A stretch of DNA of 64,000 nt from Taxillus chinensis. Its lineage: Eukaryota > Streptophyta > Magnoliopsida > Santalales > Loranthaceae. The notes below the pieces were generated by a model. It made no database searches, had not been told where the DNA came from, and saw only the letters and a program-made list of their open reading frames with translations. The stretch lies in NCBI GenBank assembly GCA_023512835.1, contig CM042087.1, positions 51,702,265-51,766,264 of the forward strand, in the 5' to 3' direction. A program made the translations under genes and the position numbers. The number at the start of each line of letters is the position of its first letter. Positions within the stretch are counted from its first letter, which is position 1. Shown here one piece after another: positions 43,836 through 54,970 of this stretch.

Positions 43836-44186
43836 CCATCGGGCCTTAAATCTGCCATCAGTTCACCTACTGAATGCTCTAAGCCTTGTAGTGCTTCTTG
43901 ACCTCACGTCTTGCTTCCCTAGCTGCTCTACGCCGAGCTCGAACAATCTTTCAGGTTCCCTATTAAATGGAACAAACTCCTGTCTTGGCATGCACAACTA
44001 GGACTTCCTCAAACACTTGGTGTATGTTCCTGTAAAACAACAAGAACACACCCAACACTCCGAACAATGCAAAATAAACAAGTAAAGAACACAAAATAAC
44101 AGAAAATAAAAGACAAAATAAAACACCAAGATCGAATTCAAACAATTTCACTCAATGTTGATTTTAAAAACTAGTTAACCGTTGAA
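43836..44186 (-). other. 5' leader of element H
   Basis: Non-coding between the PBS and the first clear gag motif. A 62-codon frame at 44,151-43,963 shows no domain. Confidence 0.5.
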
Positions 44187-44205
44187 TCCCCAGGCAACGG
44201 CGCAA
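44187..44205 (-). promoter_or_regulatory. Primer-binding site of element H (tRNA-Asp type)
   Basis: Minus strand TTGCGCCGTTGCCTGGGGA resembles the plant tRNA-Asp primer site TGGCGCCGTTGCCGGGGA used by Athila and related elements, with small changes. It lies 7 bp after the LTR end. Confidence 0.8.
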
Positions 44206-44212
44206 ATTTGAA

Positions 44213-45709
44213 TGACAGTTTTTTAACCTCTCTAAAAGAGCTAGCTAATGTCGTTAAATCTCTCTTCAAGATAATAAATTCCCAAAGTTTGCACTAAAAT
44301 AATAGCAGCAAGCAAGGAGTTGAACCCACAGGGATTAGCCTAGTTCTCTAGTTCTCAAATCAAAACACCCAATTACTCTTGTTCTATAAAATGTCTTGGC
44401 AAAATGTTTTCTTTTTTAAACGAAAGATCTAATTTTTATTTGGTTTTCTGAATAAACAAAGAAAGCAAATTGATTTTAGGATTAAGATTCAAGGATTAAA
44501 AGCATCTAGGGTCACAATTTCACCTCCCCATGTTATCTCTCTTGGTTCATGGTATTAGGGTTGTCGATTGAAAACATGCTAAACATAAGCCAAGGACAAC
44601 AAATGGTCATTGAGGTCCTTTTAAGAGTTGTATGCCAGAATGGTCATCTAAACACACAAACATGCAAAGCCAATAAATCATACTTGCAAAAGGATAATGA
44701 TCACACCAATTACAACTAAGTTATGAATCTCAATCCGCCCCAGACTAGGGCTAAGAATACCAAGGTATACATCCAAAGATAGAATTAAGAACAGATTCAT
44801 AAAACATGCAAAACTCAATCATCCAAACCCAATATTCATAAACACAGCAAAGCAACAAGGGGGCTACATTGCTTCCCTAGATTAAAAGACTACTCACGCA
44901 TGATTACAAGCAAACACAAAGCAGAAAAGCTCAACATCTTCTTCTTATCCACGAGCGCAACAAAGCTTCAAATCCAGGCTCCAAAATCCGCGACGGCTGC
45001 GACGGTTGCGACGGCTGCTCTCCTAGGTCAAGGAGCAACCTCCAAGTCGTGAAGCCTCTCTCTCTCTCTAAAAACGTGTAGGGGGTCTAGGGATGCATAG
45101 CAGAGGGCGTGGAGCTCTTATTTATAGAGTTTGGATGGGCCTTGAAGTGTGTAACCTAGCCCATCTATCAAAACGACATAGTTTTGATAAGTAACACTCG
45201 AAACTTTAAAATCTCTATCTTCCATCCACAATTTGGACTTGGGCCTTCAGGAACAATGATCAGCATGGAAAAACGATAGGATCAGTCCAAAAATATCTAT
45301 GCACGTCAATTTGCACGTGATATGGTGAATTCACGTGCGGCTCCAAATCGGCTCAAACTTCTCCCCAAGCTTCCTTGCATCCTGTAGAGGCCTGAGAAGC
45401 AAAAATATGCTTGCACGTGAAATGGGTGAATTCACGTGCAGCTCCAAATGCTCTGAAATTTCTGTGGTAGGTAGACGACATCATTCTAAGCAACTTTTGT
45501 TCTTGCACGCCAATTGTTGGAGGCCATCTACTATGTCAAAAGTGAGCTCCAAAATCTGCCAAAATAACTTAAAAACGCATGTATTTGCAAATAGCTTCTT
45601 CCTAGGGGTTAGAGCAAATATATATGATATATGAAGCAATAAGGCTCTAATCATGCTCTTAAACATCCTAAATAAACACTAGAATAACGGCGTAAAATGC
45701 ACGTTATCA
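44213..45709 (-). repeat. 5' LTR of element H
   Basis: On the plus strand TGACAGTTTTTTAACC...GCACGTTATCA, 1,497 bp; coding-strand start TGATAACGTGCA. A TATA box CTATAAATAAG lies at 45,127-45,117 on the minus strand, and the palindromic TATCAAAAC...GTTTTGATA is about 40 bp upstream of it (45,167-45,189). The U3 half is similar to the LTRs of element E; see findings. Confidence 0.75.
45117..45127 (-). promoter_or_regulatory. TATA box in the LTR of element H
   Basis: Minus strand CTATAAATAAG, inside the LTR with about 580 bp of U3 upstream. A conserved palindrome precedes it. Confidence 0.6.
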
Positions 45710-45959
45710 CTCACCACTAGAGACACGACCATCCAATGGCTTGAAAAAGAACTTGTAGGCCTTCAAAAGAAGATCTCAAAAGACAGAGCCACTCAAGTCT
45801 CAACCTCTCGAATGCTTTCAGATCACATCTCTCACAACACCACATAAAATTGGGGCAACACCTGCAGGGGGTTAGAAAGGAGATCACCACACCTGCAGGC
45901 TACGAGGAAGGTCATTAATCCAGATTTTCATGACAATCCTAAGAAGACCACCATCATGA

Positions 45960-46560
45960 CCCAAATCAATAAGAAAGGAAAAGGTGGTGTAAATGATGAG
46001 AAGATGGACAAATATCCAGAGGAGTCAAGACTACTGGAGTGAACAAATACATTCAGAAATTTGACCATTCCAAGAATGTGAGGAAATTTAATGCTTATGT
46101 CATTTCCACAAATGTGCGGTTGCCCCTCAGTAAAGAAGGTAAACTTGTGAAGCCAACCATTAAGGCCAAGTCTGTTTTGAAGAGGACTCCAGATATTCAG
46201 AAGTTTAGCAACACCAAGTTTTAGGGTCACTGCTACTACTATGTTGTATGGGGTCATATGGCTAGGTTTTGTTGGTGAAGGTATCCGATACAAACTTCTA
46301 GAACAGAGATGAAGACATCTAGAAGAAGCTTGTATTTCACGAAAAGAAGGAAACCAGTCAAAAGTTTTTTCACTTACTGTCAGAAATAAGGACATGATGA
46401 GACTTCATGCTAGTGGAAGCTGAAGCCCATTACCACAAATAACAAGTTTGCTATACTCGCAGTCTTGGAAGTTTATGATAAATGTGGTAGTTAATGTCAT
46501 AGTGCAAGCAAGAGGCTTATTCCTGAGCAGACTAAAAAGAAAAATGCTATGAAAATTCAA
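45960..46560 (+). pseudogene. gag: Gag zinc-knuckle remnant, element I
   Basis: The frame at 46,039-46,224 leads into CYYYVVWGHMARFC just after a stop. This is a CCHC knuckle with Tyr for the second Cys. A second knuckle-like TYCQK.GHDETSCWKL follows near 46,375-46,425 with a stop inside. Upstream sequence to 45,710 shows no firm motif. Confidence 0.55.
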
Positions 46561-47030
46561 GAGAAGAACAAAGAGAAAGCATCTCAGAAGACTGTGAAGC
46601 CTAAGCCTCAGAGGGAGTGCTTCAAGTCTAAAGTAAAACAGGAAGAGCACTTCAAGTTTAAAGTAAAACAAGTCTACATGGCTAAAGGGAAGGAAGTGGT
46701 TCATATTGTTGAGATTACGTTGAAAGCTGATATCAAGGACAGACAGTGGATGTTCAGGTCACATGACTGGTGACCTAAACAAGTTGTTAGATGTGAATAA
46801 GGACAAATATGGCAAGGTGAGATTTGGCAATGCTAGCTCTCCGAAAATCAAGGGGCTAGGATCTACCAAATGGGGTAAGAACAAACTGAAGGATGTCCTA
46901 CATGTTGAAGGGTTGAATTATAATCTAGCATCCATCGATCGGTTGTGTGATGCAGGTCATGAAGTGACCTTTACTAAAATTGGTTGTCAAGTTAAAAGAG
47001 AAAATGGAAACACATAGAAGGAAGAAGAAG
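46561..47030 (+). pseudogene. Protease end and pre-integrase domain, element I
   Basis: The frame at 46,763-47,017 reads MTGDLNKLLDVNKDKYGKVR, LKDVLHVEGLNYNLASIDRL and GHEVTFT, the standard copia segment after the protease. The preceding words WMFRSHMTGD lack the DSGCS active site that normally stands there, so the protease has lost its catalytic motif by a small deletion. Confidence 0.8.
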
Positions 47031-47770
47031 GATAGATGGGGACTTGTATGTGATTAATGAAAACAAGACCCACGACTATCACATAAGTAAAGTCGAAGAG
47101 AATGAACTCGATATAGAAGACTAGGACATGTCAATCGGAAGAATTTGAGGAGACTTGTAAACCGGAAGTTCATTAGAGACATCCCAGGACATTAAAAGAG
47201 AAAGAGAGCCTGTCTCCTCAAGCATGCTTACATGGAAAACAAACCAAGATAAAAGAGTATTGCTCGGGAAGCATCTCTGGATATTATGCATACCGATTTG
47301 TGTGGACCAATGAGAAACAAGAGACTTAATGATGAGAGATATTTCATCCTTGTTTGTAGATGACTTCACTAGGAGAACCTACATTATGTATGTAAAGCAC
47401 AAGATAGAAACTTTGGAGTGCTTCAAGAAATACATAAGAGTGATCGCTGGAAGCTAATCCCCTTGCATGATTTTGGATAGAGGCAACAAGAACAGCAAGA
47501 CATCTCTTGAATAGAGTAACCCTAAGGCCAAGAACAGATCGCATACCTTATAAATTATGGTGTGGGAAGATGTCAACAGCCAACTACTTCATAATATTTG
47601 GAAGCCCTTATTTTGTAAAGATAAAGGAGCAAGAAAGAGGAAAGTTTCATGCCATATCCGAGGAAGGAACATTTGTTAGGTACTTATTTCAGATAAAGGG
47701 CTATAAAGTATTTCTTCCAAGACTTGGAAAGGTAATACCTTCAAGTGAAATTAAGGTTAATAAGAACTAG
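47031..47770 (+). pseudogene. int: Integrase remnant, element I
   Basis: Scattered motifs remain: a HTDLCGP-like site near 47,290, FILVVDDF-like words at about 47,345, RTDRIPYKLWCGKMSTANYF and FHAISEEGTFVRYL (47,507-47,770). Many stops and a probable internal deletion before 47,500 remove the second Asp and Glu region. Confidence 0.7.
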
Positions 47771-48079
47771 AAGAAGGATGTGATTGAGGATGAGGACCCA
47801 AAATTTAAAGAAGAGGAACCTCGGAAGGAAAATAAGTCTGAGCATGTAGAGAATAAGAAAGATGAGGATACGACTCAGAGAAGTCTAACGAAGATGAGAT
47901 AGAAAAGTCCAGCCCTGGAGGAGAATCAAGTAAAAAAACCATGAGGACATGGTCATTGTACATGACAAGGATCAGATCCTTGGTGATCCCAAGGCAACTG
48001 TAACTACCAAGAGAAAGTTCATAAGAGCTACTGTACTTCTCTCACAAATAGAACCAAAGCCTGTTGGAGAAGCAGTAGA

Positions 48080-48760
48080 GGATAAAGCCTGAATCACAAC
48101 AATGAATGAGGAGCTGGATCAAATTGAAAAGGACAAGACATGGGAGCTGGTTCCTAGACCAATTAAAGAACAAGAATGTTATCGGAACAAAGTGGATATT
48201 TAGAAATAAACTGAACAAAGATGGAAAGGTGTTAAGGAACAAGGCACGACTGGTATGCAAAGGGTACTCATAGATTGAGGGTATTGATGTGCATAAAACA
48301 TTTGCACCGGTGGCAAGGCTTCAAACAATCAGGATGTTTCTTACATTAGTAGCACATAATAGATTCAAGGTCTATCAAATGGATGTGAATTCTGCATTTC
48401 TGAATGGACTACTAAAAGAAGAAGTATATATTGAACAACCAGGATGGAGAACAAATTGCTAATGATGAAACACAAGTATGCAGATTGAAGAAAGCCTTGT
48501 ATGGCCTAAAGCAAGCTCCTAGAGCATGGTATAGCAGATTGAACGGTTATTTAAAGAGAATGAATTTCAGTAGAGGAACCATGGATTATAACCTGTACAT
48601 TCTGAATTTAGACAGAGGTCAGCTGGCTACTATAGTCTATATAGATAACATCATTTTCGGGGGAAGTTACTCAGGCCTATGTGAAGAATTTGCTAAAAGA
48701 ATAACTGATGAATTTGAAATGTCACTCATAAGGGAATTGAACTACTTCTGAGGACTACAA
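48080..48760 (+). pseudogene. pol: Reverse transcriptase, element I
   Basis: It has [40 protein letters not shown] and KALYGLKQAPRAWYSRLNGY. The active site reads YIDNIIFGG instead of Y(V/I)DD, so the second metal-binding Asp is Asn. FEMSLIRELNYF follows, then a stop. Confidence 0.85.
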
Positions 48761-49500
48761 GTAAGGCAGACTGCTGGCAGAATTTTTATATCACAGCACA
48801 AGTATGCCAAGGAATTACTGAAGAAGTATGATATAGAAGACAACAAGCCTGTTGGAACCCCAATGGCCACAGGCTACAAACTAAACAATGATCAGGAAGG
48901 CATTAGTGTGAATCAGAAAGAGTATCGAGGCATGATTGGAAGCCTCTTATACATTATAGCCTCTAGACCTGATCTGATGGAAGTTGTGTGTTAGGCAAGT
49001 AGATATCAAGTAGACTCCAAGGAGTCTCACTTGCTAGTAGTTAAACGGATCCTAAAATACCTATATGGTACATTAGAAATGGGGTTGTAGTATCCCTCTA
49101 AGGACTCCATTGAATTACGGGCCTACACTGATGTAGACTGAGCTAGAAATATTGATGATAGACGTTCTGCCAATGGTTGTAGATTTTATCTAGGCTCTAA
49201 ATGTGTTGTGTGGTTGAACCGCAAACAGAACAATGTCACCTGTAGTGCAGCTGAAGCTGAATATGTGGCTATACATGCTATATGTACTCGGGTGTAAGGA
49301 TGAACATTCAACTCTCAGACGTGGGAGTTAATGTGGTGTTACCTATCAATATATGGTGTGATAACCAGAGTGTTGTCAACATAAGCAGGAATCCCATTCA
49401 ACACTCAAAGACCAAGCATATTGATTATCGCTACCACTATATCAAAGAACAAGTGGAAGAGAGAAATGTGCAGCTAGTGTATGTTCCCACTCAAGAATAA
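48761..49500 (+). pseudogene. RNase H, element I
   Basis: It contains GMIGSLLYIIASRPDLM, LLVVKRILKYLYGTLEMGL, CSAAEAEYVAIHA and, in frame 49,282-49,500, IWCDNQSVVNISRNPIQHSK with TKHIDYRYHYIKEQVE. Several stops lie between these. Confidence 0.85.
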
Positions 49501-49867
49501 ACTGCCGATATCCTCACCAAGCCTCTATTCATCAAGCTATTTGATACACACAGACGCGGGTTGTCCGTGCAGTTCCCTCCTCCCGCCTAAGGCATTAACA
49601 ATGATTCCCCTTCTTTCTTTGCAATTAATTGGCAAATGGGGAGAAGAAGATTACTATGTTCAGGGGGAGCACATAGTGGAGGAGTTCAGGGGGTGTTGGG
49701 AGCCTCGAAGGTTCGAAGGCATAGAGCCTCAGAGGTTCAACGTTTGTTTACATATGTTGGCAACAATTTCAAAGGGAGATATTGTTGTTCCCATGGTCCT
49801 TTTGGGTTGTCATTGTTGTCAACAGGATGCAAATGAAGGTAGACGCGAGTCGAAGATCCGTCCTTGG
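49501..49867 (+). other. 3' UTR, PPT and truncated 3' LTR of element I
   Basis: The C-terminal pol words ADILTKPLFI follow the RNase H stop. Purine tracts TTCAGGGGGAGCAC (about 49,658) and TTTCAAAGGGAGATAT (49,767-49,782) precede TGTTGTTCCCATGG at 49,783, the likely LTR start. Only about 85 bp of LTR remain before the CACTA element. The LTR start is inferred. Confidence 0.5.
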
Positions 49868-50684
49868 CACTATAAGAAAAGTAGGATAAGGTGACGCTTT
49901 TTTTTTGAATGTTTAACGACACTTTTAAGAAGTGTCATTAAAAACATATAACATTGACACTTTTAAATAAGGTGTCATTATTACAACATTGACGACACTT
50001 ACAGGGAAGTGTCGTCTATTAGAGTTAGCAATGACACTTTTGATATGTGTCATCAATTAAGGGATAAATTATTTCTCCATGCACGCTTCCATTTCACTAT
50101 TTTCGGTCCCGCTCAGTTTCTAAAATGCGCGTCAAATGAAATCCCTAACACCCGCCCCCTACCCCGCTCCATTTCCAGCAGACGATTACAACCATCTTAA
50201 CCCTAACACCTGCACTCCCATCTGTAACACAAAATCGCTAACAAGCACAACCATTTCGACTAGCGCCAACCAAACATCGCATCGCCATCGTTCAACATCC
50301 GTCCATCGATCCTCCCCCACGTTGTGCCACGAGTCTTCCAATCCCGATCAAGTCATCGCAAGCCACACCCCTCGCATCGTTGTTGTAGTCAAAGCCCGAT
50401 CTGGTTCGATCTTCAAAGGTTCGTCCATGGAAGCTACAATTAATGGTGACCTCGGTAGGAGGGCTCCTGGCTATGCTCAATGACATCCATCCCGTCCTGA
50501 AGCTTCATGCCCTATCGAATCTCAATGCCTTCGTTGACAACTTCTGGCCCAAGATTTCCACTTACGTTCCCATCATGTGCGTGTTTTAATCCTTGTTTGT
50601 GTGAAATTCATTTTTAAGATGTCATTTAGGGTTTTGTGTTTTTATATATATTTTTAATGATATTTTTGTTAAGGACTCTAGGTT
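49868..50684 (+). mobile_element. Left end of a CACTA-type transposon G
   Basis: It begins CACTATAAGAAAAGTAGG, a CACTA terminal motif. Next come subterminal repeats of GACACTT and its inverse AAGTGTC, at least eight between 49,910 and 50,060 (for example AAGTGTCGTC). The interior holds a host gene fragment (50,443-50,576) and is interrupted at 50,685-50,689 by element E. The sequence resumes at 58,845, but I cannot see a right terminus. Confidence 0.7.
50443..50576 (+). pseudogene. RPN2: Captured first exon of RPN2 (26S proteasome subunit 1)
   Basis: ATG 50,443 opens GGLLAMLNDIHPVLKLHALS, followed by NLNAFVDNFWPKISTYVPI. This closely matches the N-terminus of plant RPN2, the largest non-ATPase subunit of the proteasome base. 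The exon ends at a GT donor (CATCAT|GTGCGTG) where the family has its first intron, and AT-rich intron-like sequence follows. An upstream ATG at 50,427 is out of phase by one base. No further RPN2 exons are visible, so this is a gene fragment inside CACTA element G, not a working gene. Confidence 0.8.
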
Positions 50685-50689
50685 AGTTT
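50685..50689. repeat. Target-site duplication of element E (AGTTT)
   Basis: AGTTT precedes the left LTR and recurs at 58,840-58,844 directly after the right LTR end CATTACA. Confidence 0.9.
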
Positions 50690-51845
50690 CGTCACGCCCC
50701 GGTTTTCCAACCCGAGGAGACCGGAACGCGGCCCTCCCTTTATCCGGGTTTGGGTAAGGGGGTAGAACACAACATGCACTTCACATTTTATTTTCAGAAA
50801 ACAAAATCACATAATTATTAAATTCAAACCACATGCCTTTAATGTGTTTCAGACTTCATTACAATCTCCCCGCTGGGGTTACAATGCCTCAACAAAACTA
50901 CATAACGCAAATAACATTAAACAAAGCCATAAAACAGAACTCTTCCACCTTGGTGTTCCACCTAACGCCTGTAGGTTCCTGCAAGAAAACACACCATAGT
51001 AGGAGGGGTGAGCAACCACAGCTCAGTAGGGATCAAGTCTCCCCAACCCTTCCCATGTTCCTAGCGGCTACATGCATGTGCACAGATGTAGTGACGTGGC
51101 AGTGTTAAGAAAATAAAGCATTCCACACAAACGGGCGTAACCTCAGCCCCAGCCACACTGGCCAACAAACCACATCTCAAGCAAGTAATTTAACACCTCA
51201 AGCAAGTAATTTAACCGCCTCTTCAGGCCACTGATTTAACCGCCTCTCAGGCAAAGTAATTTGACCGCCTCTTCAGGCCACTGGTTTAACCGCCTCTCAG
51301 GCAAAGTAATTTAACCGCCTCTTCAGGCCAGATACCACAATCATGCACACAACATACACCACGGTCACTCAAGCATACAACCAAACACTTGGTGTGCACC
51401 CGTTCACAAGTGCACCAACCCAGCCATTCAGGCAATAGAACAAACACCCAGCATGCATACATTCACCAAATCACAAGTCCAGCCACACAGGCATATTATC
51501 AAACATGTACTAGGCATATACACACAGCAATATTCACACAGGCATTCCATCGAACATGTAACATGCACTGACCACCCAACAACAAAATCACACCGAAATA
51601 CCATTGAAGGCCAACATCCATATAGGAGATCACACCTATATGGATTTATACATATACATAATAGCAGGTATAGCCCGAATTCTACCTAAGAACCCTAGGA
51701 CAGAGAGGGATTAGCAAGAACAGAACCCCTACCTCAAGTAAAATGCAACAACACAGCAATATTCTGTTCCCACGCCGAACGCCGTCCGCACACGAGACAC
51801 CGACTACCCATGCAAGACGCCCGGCAGCAACCAGGAGCTCTCCTT

Positions 51846-51907
<62 letters not shown>

Positions 51908-52591
51908 GACGGCTGGTGGAGCAATAAACCCTAAACCTAAAACAGAGGGGCTTTTCCTCCTTATATAGACAACAAAACATCAAAACAACGTAGTTTTGAT
52001 TAAGTGAATCCCAGCATCAAAATGACGTAGTTTTGATGGAACAAGCTATGACCTTCCCACATCCATACACACCAAAATATTCACAATTCCAACATGGTCC
52101 TTTGAGAAAAAAGGATTAGAATAACAAAACTAAGGTAACCATGCAAAAACATGCCTGCACGCCAATTTGAACGCCAATTTCCCAATTGGCATGCAGCTCC
52201 AAATGCACTCAAACTTTACCCCAAGCCTTCTTGTATCATGTAAAAGACATCCATGCAAAAATAACCTTGCACGCCAAATGGGTCCAATTCGCGTGCACGT
52301 CCTTTTGGCCTGAAACTTCTGTGGTAGATAGAAGACATCATTCTAAGAATCTTTTGCTCGCACGCCAATTCATCCGAGCCTATCTACTAGGTCAAAATAA
52401 ATCTCCAAAACCTGACAAAAACAGCTTAAAAGCGCCTGTATATGCATAGCATCTTCCTAGGGCATAAATGCATGTTATCACTTGTCACATGCACCTCCCA
52501 AAAGTCCCCTCTTGGGCTCATCTCTTACCTCAAACTTGTGCACCAACATCCAAGGTGTTTGTGGTTAACTTCTTATACACAGGTCATTACA
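50690..52591 (-). repeat. 3' LTR of element E (left copy)
   Basis: 1,902 bp. On the plus strand it starts CGTCACGCCCC, where the right copy has TGTCACGCCCC, so the terminal T is mutated. It ends GGTCATTACA. Compared with the right copy it has an extra unit of about 66 bp (ACCGCCTCTTCAGGCCACTG near 51,213-51,325) and a much longer CT run. Confidence 0.95.
51852..51905. repeat. (CT)n microsatellite in LTR of element E
   Basis: About 27 CT units. The same site in the right LTR (58,139-58,156) has about nine. The expansion therefore happened after insertion. Confidence 0.95.
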
Positions 52592-52606
52592 TCCTCTCCC
52601 CCTTAA
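52592..52606 (-). promoter_or_regulatory. Polypurine tract of element E
   Basis: Minus strand AAGGGGGAGAGGA directly precedes the LTR start TGTAATGACC. Confidence 0.85.
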
Positions 52607-52829
52607 GACTTTTCGTCCTCGAAAAGAAACGACATGCAAGGAAAACATACATGCGGCCCAATTGGAAGACAACGAGCCACAACGCCCGGATGGATCACAC
52701 AACACAACAAGACATCTCAAACACATTGCAATCTCAAAACACATCTCAATAAAAATACCGGTTTACAAATAGAAATACAAATACACCAAATTATGAGCCA
52801 CAAGAAAACATATCACTATAGCCACCTCC
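52607..52829 (-). other. 3' UTR of element E
   Basis: Non-coding between the chromodomain tail and the PPT. It includes a CGAGGACGAAAAGTCTTAAG word whose near copy (CGAGGATGAACAATCTTAAG) lies at about 52,851-52,832. Confidence 0.6.
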
Positions 52830-53150
52830 CACCCTTAAGATTGTTCATCCTCGAACAACTCGGGTGCTGCTCACGCATCACGGACTCACGTTCCCATGTC
52901 TCCTCCTCAATGCCACGGTCTTGCCACAAGACGCGAAACAAAGGCAACCACATCGCGTTTCATCCTAGGCCACCAAAAATGTCCTCGAAGCGCATGGTAC
53001 ATCTTCGTACCCCCTGGATGCACCGCAACTCTAGACCTGGTGAAACTCCCTCATCACCTCATCCCTGAGAGAGGAAGCCACTACCAACCGCCCCTGAAAA
53101 GACAACTCATGCTCGGGACCCTCTGTCCGGTCCGCGAGATAGCTCACCGG
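52830..53150 (-). pseudogene. int: Integrase N-terminus fused to chromodomain tail, element E
   Basis: On the minus strand the zinc-binding region VHPGGTKMYHALRGHFWWPR and DVVAFVSR is recognisable in shifted frames. At about 52,927 it jumps to WQDRGIEEETWERES, the end of a chromovirus chromodomain. The catalytic core and C-terminal domain that normally lie between, on the order of 1 kb, are missing. The element could not encode its own integrase. Confidence 0.8.
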
Positions 53151-54970
53151 CCTCAATACGGGCACGGAGAACCTCACACTCAATGTCACCCAACTGTCCC
53201 TCCCCGGACGCGCCGGTACAACTCAGGCACAACCACCAAAGGACTCGGGATCGTCCCACCATCACGAACAACAAGCCGCACCGCAACATCGCCAACCGCT
53301 CCATTAGCTTCCACTCTCTCATAGCCACCTCGGCTTTCCCTTTTCTGCTCAACGCATCGGCCACAACATTACCCTTGCCGGGGTATAGGCAAGAGTAAAG
53401 TCAAAGGTCTGCAAATACTCTACCCATCTCCTCCGCCTCAAATTCAAGTCCTTATGAGTAAAGATGTACCGAAGGCTCTTGTGATCCGAGAACACCACGG
53501 ACTTCTCCCCCAAAAGGTAATGTTGCCAACTCTTCAGGGCGAAGATGACGGCCGCCAACTCAAGATCATGGGTAGGGTAATCTGCTCATGAGGCTTCAAG
53601 TGCCTTGACCCATAAGCTACCACACCGTGCTCCCGCATAAGCACACACCCCAAACCAAACCTGGACGCATCGCAAAATACCTCATATGGAATATCCTCCC
53701 TAGGCAACCTCAACACAGGTGCGGTGGTCAAACGAGTTTTGAGAGCCTCAAACGCCTGCTGGCACTTGTCCGTCCACTCAAACTTCACTCCCTTCCGAGT
53801 CAACGCCATCATAGGGGCCGCCAAACGGGAGAATCCCTTTATAAAACGACGGTAATAGCCTGCCAAGCCAAGGAAACTACAAATCTCAAAAACATTGGTT
53901 GGTCTCTCCCATGATGATACCGCCTCAATCTTGGTTGGGTCCACCCTAACTCCCTCAGCTGACACCACATGGCCAAGAAAGTGAACCTCCTGTGCCCAAA
54001 ACTCACACTTGCTAAACTTAGCAAACAGTGCCTGGTCCCTCAAGGTTTGCAACACTGTTGCCAAGTGCTCCACATGCTCCTTCTCGGTCTTGGAATACAC
54101 CAAGATATCATCAATAAACACCACCACAAACGAATCCAAGTATGGAGCAAAGACCTGCTTCATCAAATGCATGAACACCGCTGGCGCATTAGTGAGCCCG
54201 AAAGGCATCACTACCCACACATAATGCTCATACCTGCACCGAAAAGCCGTCTTAGGGATGTCGTCCTCCCTAACCCTGAGCTGGTGATACCCCGACCGTA
54301 AATCTATCTTGGAAAACCACTGGGCCCCACTCAATTGGTCAAACAGGTCATCTATCCGAGGCAACGGGTACTTGTTCTTCACAGTCACTGAATTCAGCTT
54401 CCTGTAGTCGATGTAGAGACGAAGCGTGCCATCAGCCTTCTTAGCAAAGAGCACTGGAGCACCCCATGGTGAGGTACTCAGTCTGATATACCCCTGGCCC
54501 ACCAAATCCTCGATTTGCCTCTGAAGCTCCCTCAACTCGGCTGGCCCCATACAATACGCTACTTGGGAAATCGGACCCATCCCCGGCACCAACTCAATGG
54601 TGAACTCCACACTCCTCTTAGGTGGCAAACTCCTCAACTCTTCAGGAAAAACATCCTGAAATTGGTCCACAACAGCGGGCCACACCCTCTTTTCCACCTT
54701 CCCCTCCTCAGCAAAGGTCAGGGCTGCCAACCTGTGGGTAATGGCACCCCACTGGTCCAACACTGGCCCGGCTCGACTCGCCTCACGATCCCACTCCCCT
54801 TGCAGGGTACAAGAGGTTCCTACGGGTGACACGAAGGATACACGCCGCCGGTAATAGTCTATCTTGGCCTGGAAAGCCATAAGCCAATCCATACCCAAGA
54901 TTAGGTCAAAAGTACGCAAAGGCATCACATGCAAGTCGAAACTCGGTTCCACATCACCCATGGTTAACAC
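53151..54970 (-). pseudogene. pol: Protease end, reverse transcriptase and RNase H, element E
   Basis: An uninterrupted 478-codon frame (54,970-53,534) starts with the protease end ([10 protein letters not shown]). It then covers the whole [37 protein letters not shown], and [19 protein letters not shown] at residues 285-288, with both catalytic Asp kept. The RNase H opens with [15 protein letters not shown] and shifts frame near 53,560 to 53,558-53,349 ([30 protein letters not shown]). DALSRKGKAEVAM follows in another frame (53,364-53,107). RT is well preserved although the element is defective. Confidence 0.93.

Larger units (their letters stand above)
42659..45709 (-). mobile_element. Athila-like Ty3-gypsy element H (5' part)
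   Basis: On the minus strand: LTR (45,709-44,213), tRNA-Asp-type PBS, a 5' leader and gag, cut at 42,659 by the CACTA terminus. Protease, RT and integrase are not in the window. The PBS and gag family fit Athila or a close Tat relative; the exact lineage cannot be fixed without RT. Confidence 0.75.
45710..49867 (+). mobile_element. Degenerate Ty1-copia element I
   Basis: Copia order is visible on the plus strand: zinc knuckles, protease scar, pre-integrase, integrase, RT, RNase H, PPT and the start of a 3' LTR. The 5' end is replaced by element H at 45,709 and the 3' LTR is cut by a CACTA element at 49,868. It is the most decayed element in the window. Confidence 0.8.

Noticed and set aside
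42658..49868. One CACTA element bounded by the termini at 42,658 and 49,868
   Set aside because: The two termini point away from each other, so they belong to two different elements, one to the left and one to the right.
50009..50483. 63- and 115-codon frames near the RPN2 fragment
   Set aside because: They are out of phase with the conserved RPN2 exon and have no similarity of their own that I recognise.
51389..51934. Frames in the LTRs of element E (also 57,682-58,178)
   Set aside because: They lie in LTR sequence and include the CT microsatellite (RERERE translation).
54009..54301. Plus-strand frames opposite the RT of element E
   Set aside because: They are antisense shadows of the 478-codon RT frame.
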